Origin: Thermodesulfobacteriota bacterium
GTDB lineage: Bacteria; Desulfobacterota; Thermodesulfobacteria; Thermodesulfobacteriales; Thermodesulfobacteriaceae
DNA length: 8,976 bases
NCBI GenBank assembly: GCA_003641645.1
Contig: QNAZ01000026.1
Coordinates: 1 to 8,976 of the forward strand
Reading direction: 5' to 3'
Position 1 is the stretch's first letter. Each line of letters begins with the position of its first letter. Below, one piece after another: positions 5,417 to 8,976 of the stretch. The notes below the pieces were generated by a model, which was not told the DNA's origin, did no database searches, and worked only from the letters and a program-made list of their open reading frames with translations. The position numbers were made by a program, and so were the translations under genes.

Positions 5417-6703
5417 TTATTTAAGATTCTTCAAAATACTTTTTCCTGCAAAAATAGCTGAAGAACCTAAATATTCTTCAATTCTTAATAGTTGATTAAA
5501 TTTGGCAACTCTTTCACTTCTTGCTGGAGCACCTGTCTTAATTTGACCTGTATTTAAAGCTACAGCAAGATCAGCAATAAAGGTATCTTCAGTTTCTCCA
5601 GAACGATGAGAAATCATACAATTCCAATTATGTCTATAAGCTAATTCTACTGCAGAAATTGTTTCAGTTAAAGTTCCTATTTGGTTAAGTTTAATTAAAA
5701 CTGCATTTGCTAAGTTCTCTTTAATTCCCCATTCAATTCTTTTAGGATTAGTTACAAATATATCATCTCCTACAATTTGGATTTTATTTCCCAATTTTTC
5801 TTTAATAAGTTCAAATCCCTCAGGGTCATCTTCAGAAAAAGGATCTTCAATTGAAATAATAGGATAATTATTAACCAGCTTTTCATAGTATTTTACCAAT
5901 TCTTCTCTATTCATTTTTTTTCCAAGACCAGGAAATTTATATACTCCTTTTCCTTCATAAAGTTCTGAAGCAGCTACATCCATAGCAATTGCTATATCTT
6001 CTCCTGGTTTATATCCTGCTTTCTCAATAGCCTTTATTAAATAATCCAAAGCTTCTTCAGGGGATTTTATTTGAGGAGCAAAACCTCCTTCGTCACCTAT
6101 GGAAATACTTAATTTCTTTTCTTTAAGCACACTTTTCAAGGCATGATATGTCTCAGTTCCCATTCTCAAAGCAGAAGAAAAATTATCTCCTCCCCAAGGA
6201 GCAATCATAAATTCTTGAAAATCTAAAGGATTATCTGCATGAACTCCTCCATTTATAACATTCATAAAAGGAACAGGTAAAGTTCTTGCTCTTAAACCTC
6301 CAATATAAGTAAAAAGCGGCATTCCAAACTCTTCAGCAGTAGCTTTGGCACAGGCAAGAGAAATTCCTAAAATTGCATTAGCACCTAATTTAGATTTGTT
6401 TTCAGTTCCATCAAGTTCACAAAGCATTTGATCAATTTCTATTTGTTTGGAAGATTCAAATCCTTCTAATTGAGGAGCAATAATCTCATTTACATTAAAA
6501 ACTGCTTTTTGAACCCCTTTTCCATAATATCTTTTGGAATCTTTGTCTCTTAACTCTAAAGCTTCATGTTTACCTGTTGAGGCACCAGAAGGAATAGAAG
6601 CTCTTCCATAAAACCCACTTTCTAACCATACTTCCACTTCAATAGTAGGATTTCCTCTTGAATCAAGTATCTCACGTGCTTTTATTTGAGAAATTTTGCC
6701 CAT
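5417..6703 (-). CDS. eno: Enolase (phosphopyruvate hydratase)
   Basis: Enolase interconverts 2-phosphoglycerate and phosphoenolpyruvate in glycolysis and gluconeogenesis; it is cytoplasmic and Mg-dependent. The full family pattern is present: AREILDSRGNPT near the N-terminus (9-20), the mobile loop SGASTGKHEALELRD (39-53), GDEGGFAP (203-210) with the catalytic Glu, Mg ligands at D242, E286 and D313, the LIKLNQIGT signature (336-344) with the catalytic Lys338, and SHRSGETED (365-373). Length 428 is standard. The start ATG follows a strong GGAAGGGGG that overlaps the hldA 3' end, two bases from its stop. It is embedded in the recA operon rather than with other glycolytic genes. Intact; assignment certain. 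Confidence 0.98.
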   Translation of the reverse strand: MGKISQIKAREILDSRGNPTIEVEVWLESGFYGRASIPSGASTGKHEALELRDKDSKRYYGKGVQKAVFNVNEIIAPQLEGFESSKQIEIDQMLCELDGTENKSKLGANAILGISLACAKATAEEFGMPLFTYIGGLRARTLPVPFMNVINGGVHADNPLDFQEFMIAPWGGDNFSSALRMGTETYHALKSVLKEKKLSISIGDEGGFAPQIKSPEEALDYLIKAIEKAGYKPGEDIAIAMDVAASELYEGKGVYKFPGLGKKMNREELVKYYEKLVNNYPIISIEDPFSEDDPEGFELIKEKLGNKIQIVGDDIFVTNPKRIEWGIKENLANAVLIKLNQIGTLTETISAVELAYRHNWNCMISHRSGETEDTFIADLAVALNTGQIKTGAPARSERVAKFNQLLRIEEYLGSSAIFAGKSILKNLK

Positions 6704-6705
6704 TT

Positions 6706-7704
6706 CTAACCCCCTTCCATTGAATTTTCTTTAAGAAAGCTTTTTATCTCTTCCCAATAAACTGGTTTAGTTCCTACTTTACCAACTACTATACCTGCTG
6801 CAATATTTGCCAACTCTAAAGTTTCTTTTAAGGAAAGCCCTACTGCATAAAAAGCAGATAAGCTTGCAACTACAGTATCTCCTGCACCTGAAACATCATA
6901 AACTTCTTTTGCTTGAGCAGGTAAATGAAAAGCACCTTCTTCAGGATGATAGAGAAATATACCATCCTTACCTAAAGTAACTACGAGAAAATCAAGATTA
7001 TATTTTTTAACCAAAACCTCAGCAGATTCTTTTAAATTTTCTTGAGGAAGATTTTCTTTAAAGGCTGTTTGTTTAAACTCCTTAAGATTTGGGGTAATTG
7101 AAGTTGCTCCTTCATATTTTTTCCATTCTACACTTTTTGGATCAACCATAAGAAATTTCCCTTTTCTTCTTGCTTCTCCTATTATCCAAGCACAAAAACT
7201 TTCAGATAAAAACATTCCTTTAGCATAATCAGAAAGAATTACTCCATCCACCTTATCTAAAATTTCTTCATAAATTTCTTGAAATTTTTTTTTCAAATTT
7301 TTATTAATAGGTTTTCTTTCTTCTTTATCTATACGAAGAAGTTGCTGAGATTGGGCAATTATCCTTGTTTTGATAGTAGTTGGACGAGAAGCACTTTCTA
7401 AAATACCTTTTATTCCTATTTCTTGTTTTTTTGCAAGATTTTTTAAAATTTTTCCATGTTCATCTTTTCCTACAACTCCCATTAATTCAACCTGAACATT
7501 AAGACCTCTCAAATTAGCAGCTACATTTGCTGCTCCACCCAAACTAAAATAGGTTTCTTTTAAATCAAATATTGGAACCGGGGCTTCAGGAGAAATTCGA
7601 CTAACCTCTCCCACAAAGTATCTATCAAGAATACAATCTCCTATAACAAGAAGTTTTGTATTCCTTAATTTTTCCTCTATCTTGTTTAAAGATAAAGACC
7701 ACAT
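6706..7704 (-). CDS. hldA: D-glycero-beta-D-manno-heptose-7-phosphate kinase (HldA/RfaE1)
   Basis: This PfkB/ribokinase-family sugar kinase phosphorylates heptose 7-phosphate to the 1,7-bisphosphate on the way to ADP-heptose for LPS core assembly. Evidence: GDCILDRYFVGEVSRISPEA (residues 22-41), as in RfaE kinase domains, GGAANVA (56-62), SDYAKG (158-163), TPNLKE (204-209), VTLGKDG (242-248), and DVSGAGDTV (270-278) with the catalytic Asp. At 332 residues it contains only the kinase domain. The nucleotidyltransferase domain that is fused in E. coli HldE is absent, so a separate adenylyltransferase (HldC/RfaE2) is expected elsewhere. The ATG directly abuts the recA stop with no intervening base. 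The Shine-Dalgarno must lie within the recA end (weak AAGAAG). Its product feeds the heptosyltransferase at 1128-2087. Confidence 0.94.
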   Translation of the reverse strand: MWSLSLNKIEEKLRNTKLLVIGDCILDRYFVGEVSRISPEAPVPIFDLKETYFSLGGAANVAANLRGLNVQVELMGVVGKDEHGKILKNLAKKQEIGIKGILESASRPTTIKTRIIAQSQQLLRIDKEERKPINKNLKKKFQEIYEEILDKVDGVILSDYAKGMFLSESFCAWIIGEARRKGKFLMVDPKSVEWKKYEGATSITPNLKEFKQTAFKENLPQENLKESAEVLVKKYNLDFLVVTLGKDGIFLYHPEEGAFHLPAQAKEVYDVSGAGDTVVASLSAFYAVGLSLKETLELANIAAGIVVGKVGTKPVYWEEIKSFLKENSMEGG

Positions 7705-8802
7705 TTATTTTGCTTCTTTTAAAATCTTATCCTGAGATTTAGTTTTTTTACCAAAAGAAATAGATGAATCTTCAAATAATGGAAGACCAGCTAATTCTCT
7801 TATTTTTCTTTCTATTTCTTGAGCTAAATCTTTTCTCTCTTTAAGAAGTCTTCTTACATTCTCCTTTCCCTGTCCTAATCGTTCTTCTCTTCCATCTGAT
7901 TTATAAGTATACCAAGATCCACTTCTTTCGATAATTCCCATAGCTACTCCAAGATCAATCAGTTCAGATTCTTTAGAAATTCCTTCTCCAAAATAAACAT
8001 CAAACTCAACCTCTTTAAAAGGAGGAGCAAGTTTATTTTTTACTATTTTTACTTTTATTCTATGCCCCAAAGTTTCTGTCCCTTCTCTTATAGCCCCTAA
8101 TCTTCTTATTTCTATTCTTAGAGAGGCAAAAAATTTAAGAGCCATACCTCCTGGTGTTGTTTCAGGAGGCCCTCCATAACCACCCATACCTATTTTCATA
8201 CGGGTTTGATTTATAAAAACAACTGCAGTATTACTTTTAGAGATAGCAGCAGTAAGTTTTCTCATAGCTTTAGACATAAGACGAGCCTGCAATCCTACTT
8301 GTTGATCTTCCATTTCTCCTTCAAGCTCTGCCTTAGGAACAAGCGCTGCAACTGAATCTACAACAATAATATCAACAGCTCCACTTCTTGCCAAAACTTC
8401 TGCAATTTCTAAAGCCTGTTCTCCTGTATCTGGTTGAGAAATAAGTAAATCTTCTACATTTACACCTAATTTTTTAGCATAGTTTATATCCAAAGCATGC
8501 TCTGCATCTATAAAAGCTGCTACTCCTCCCAATTTCTGAGCTTCAGCTACCATATGAAGAGCTAAGGTTGTCTTTCCTGAAGCCTCAGCTCCATAAATTT
8601 CAGTAATTCTACCTCTTGGTATACCCCCTATCCCAGTTGCAATATCAAGACTTAAAGAACCTGTAGGAATAGTCCCTACCTCTATTTTTTTCTCACTCTC
8701 CCCAAGACGCATTATAGAACCTTTTCCAAATTGCTTTTCAATTTGAGAAATAGCTGCTTCTATTGCTTTTTTCTTATCTAAATCCTTTTCTACAATTTTC
8801 AT
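7705..8802 (-). CDS. recA: Recombinase RecA
   Basis: RecA polymerises on single-stranded DNA, drives strand exchange in homologous recombination and activates LexA self-cleavage in the SOS response. Landmarks: Walker A GAEASGKTT (residues 71-79; commonly GPESSGKTT), catalytic Glu101 in DAEHAL, Walker B IIVVDS (145-150), loop L1 near EMEDQQVGLQARLMS (163-177), NQTRMKIG (198-205), loop L2 GMGGYGGPPETTPGG (205-219) and KIVKNKLAPPF later. L2 is two residues longer than in E. coli, and the C-terminal tail (about 341-365) is basic instead of strongly acidic. Length 365 is within range and there is no intein. The ATG is preceded by GGGAGGG about nine bases upstream. It is the first gene of a compact five-gene operon. 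Confidence 0.98.
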   Translation of the reverse strand: MKIVEKDLDKKKAIEAAISQIEKQFGKGSIMRLGESEKKIEVGTIPTGSLSLDIATGIGGIPRGRITEIYGAEASGKTTLALHMVAEAQKLGGVAAFIDAEHALDINYAKKLGVNVEDLLISQPDTGEQALEIAEVLARSGAVDIIVVDSVAALVPKAELEGEMEDQQVGLQARLMSKAMRKLTAAISKSNTAVVFINQTRMKIGMGGYGGPPETTPGGMALKFFASLRIEIRRLGAIREGTETLGHRIKVKIVKNKLAPPFKEVEFDVYFGEGISKESELIDLGVAMGIIERSGSWYTYKSDGREERLGQGKENVRRLLKERKDLAQEIERKIRELAGLPLFEDSSISFGKKTKSQDKILKEAK

Positions 8803-8817
8803 AAATCTTTCCCTCCC

Positions 8818-8835
8818 TTTAGTTAAAAAACTAAA
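8818..8835. repeat. Inverted repeat in the recA leader (possible operator or mRNA hairpin)
   Basis: TTTAGTT (8818-8824), AAAA, AACTAAA (8829-8835) is a perfect 7-bp inverted repeat. It lies just upstream of the recA Shine-Dalgarno and downstream of the likely promoter. A related TTTAGTTAATCTAA sits at 8890-8903, over the -35 side. The location suits an SOS-type operator or a short leader hairpin. It does not match the E. coli or Gram-positive LexA boxes, and the LexA motif of this lineage is not known to me. Confidence 0.35.
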
Positions 8836-8854
8836 TAAATATTATTATTTTTTA

Positions 8855-8888
8855 ATCATACCATAAAAAAATTTTATAAAAAAGTCAA
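8855..8888 (-). promoter_or_regulatory. Candidate promoter of the recA operon
   Basis: On the minus strand TTGACT (8888-8883) is followed, after 17 bp, by TATGGT (8865-8860). This overlaps a better -10, TATGAT (8860-8855), preceded by TGG as an extended -10. The TTGACT-TATGAT gap would be 22 bp, so the extended -10 or TATGGT must be used. The leader to the recA ATG would be about 45 nucleotides. No other gene of the five has room for its own promoter between genes. Confidence 0.5.
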
Positions 8889-8950
8889 GTTTAGTTAATC
8901 TAAGGATATTCAAAAATTCTAAAAAGTATGTATTATTGTATAAAATTAAT

Positions 8951-8976
8951 ATGAATAAAAATCCCTGGTTTGATAA
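8951..8976 (+). CDS. Possible start of a divergent gene, cut by the window end
   Basis: An ATG at 8951 opens a frame of eight codons (MNKNPWFD) that continues past the window. TATAAAAT lies at 8939-8946, only four bases before the ATG. A promoter there would give a leaderless or near-leaderless mRNA, and no Shine-Dalgarno is visible. Nothing about its product can be inferred from eight residues. It could equally be a chance ATG upstream of a gene starting later. Confidence 0.22.

Noticed and set aside
8803..8950. Known LexA boxes (CTGT-N8-ACAG or GAAC-N4-GTTC) upstream of recA.
   Set aside because: Neither consensus occurs in the recA upstream region; only the unrelated TTTAGTT/AACTAAA repeat is present.
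1..8976. tRNA or rRNA genes, CRISPR arrays, insertion sequences and phage genes.
   Set aside because: No repeat-spacer array, no tRNA-like cloverleaf or CCA-ended G+C-rich block, and no transposase, integrase or phage motif was seen on either strand.

Overview
The window is AT-rich (roughly one third G+C by eye) and reads as ordinary bacterial chromosome with one small accessory island. Two genes of the ADP-heptose/LPS core pathway (waaF-like and hldA/rfaE1-like) indicate a Gram-negative outer membrane. The Lys/Glu/Ile-rich proteins and low G+C suggest a thermophile. A Thermodesulfobacteriota-type organism (Thermodesulfobacterium/Caldimicrobium-like) fits, but this is inference and no marker here proves it.

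Left block (1-2087, + strand): the 3' part of truD (tRNA pseudouridine-13 synthase, 5' end outside the window) runs with a 20-bp overlap into a GT9 heptosyltransferase (waaF). Right block (3054-8802, - strand): a very compact five-gene set in the order recA, hldA (heptose-7-phosphate kinase), eno, pmbA/tldE, trpD, with 0-5 bp between genes. It is probably one transcript from a promoter near 8855-8888. At 8951 a possible divergent gene begins and leaves the window.

Middle block (2088-3053), between the converging 3' ends of the two conserved blocks, is the accessory part. It holds a 42-residue HicB-like (UPF0150) ORF cut short in its first helix, with a good promoter and Shine-Dalgarno, and a 135-residue 2x[4Fe-4S] ferredoxin with an unusual Cys-containing helical tail. 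Upstream of the ferredoxin lies an 87-bp imperfect palindrome (2850-2936) with the architecture of an integron attC recombination site: GCCTAAC/GTTAGGC outer boxes, GATATG/CATATC inner boxes and unpaired spacers. The ferredoxin is bounded by exactly complementary 8-mers, TTAGGCGA at its 5' side and TCGCCTAA at its 3' side (ferredoxin strand). This is what an inserted integron gene cassette should show. A 40-bp, 70% G+C segment adjoining the palindrome contrasts sharply with its surroundings. No integrase is present, so the best reading is a solitary cassette, or a CALIN-like remnant (cassette array lacking an integrase), inserted between two housekeeping operons. This is the most interesting feature of the window.

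The conserved genes look intact. The oddities among them are a two-residue-longer DNA-binding loop L2 and a basic, rather than acidic, C-terminal tail in RecA, and the co-transcription of glycolytic, LPS, tryptophan and recombination genes in one tight operon.
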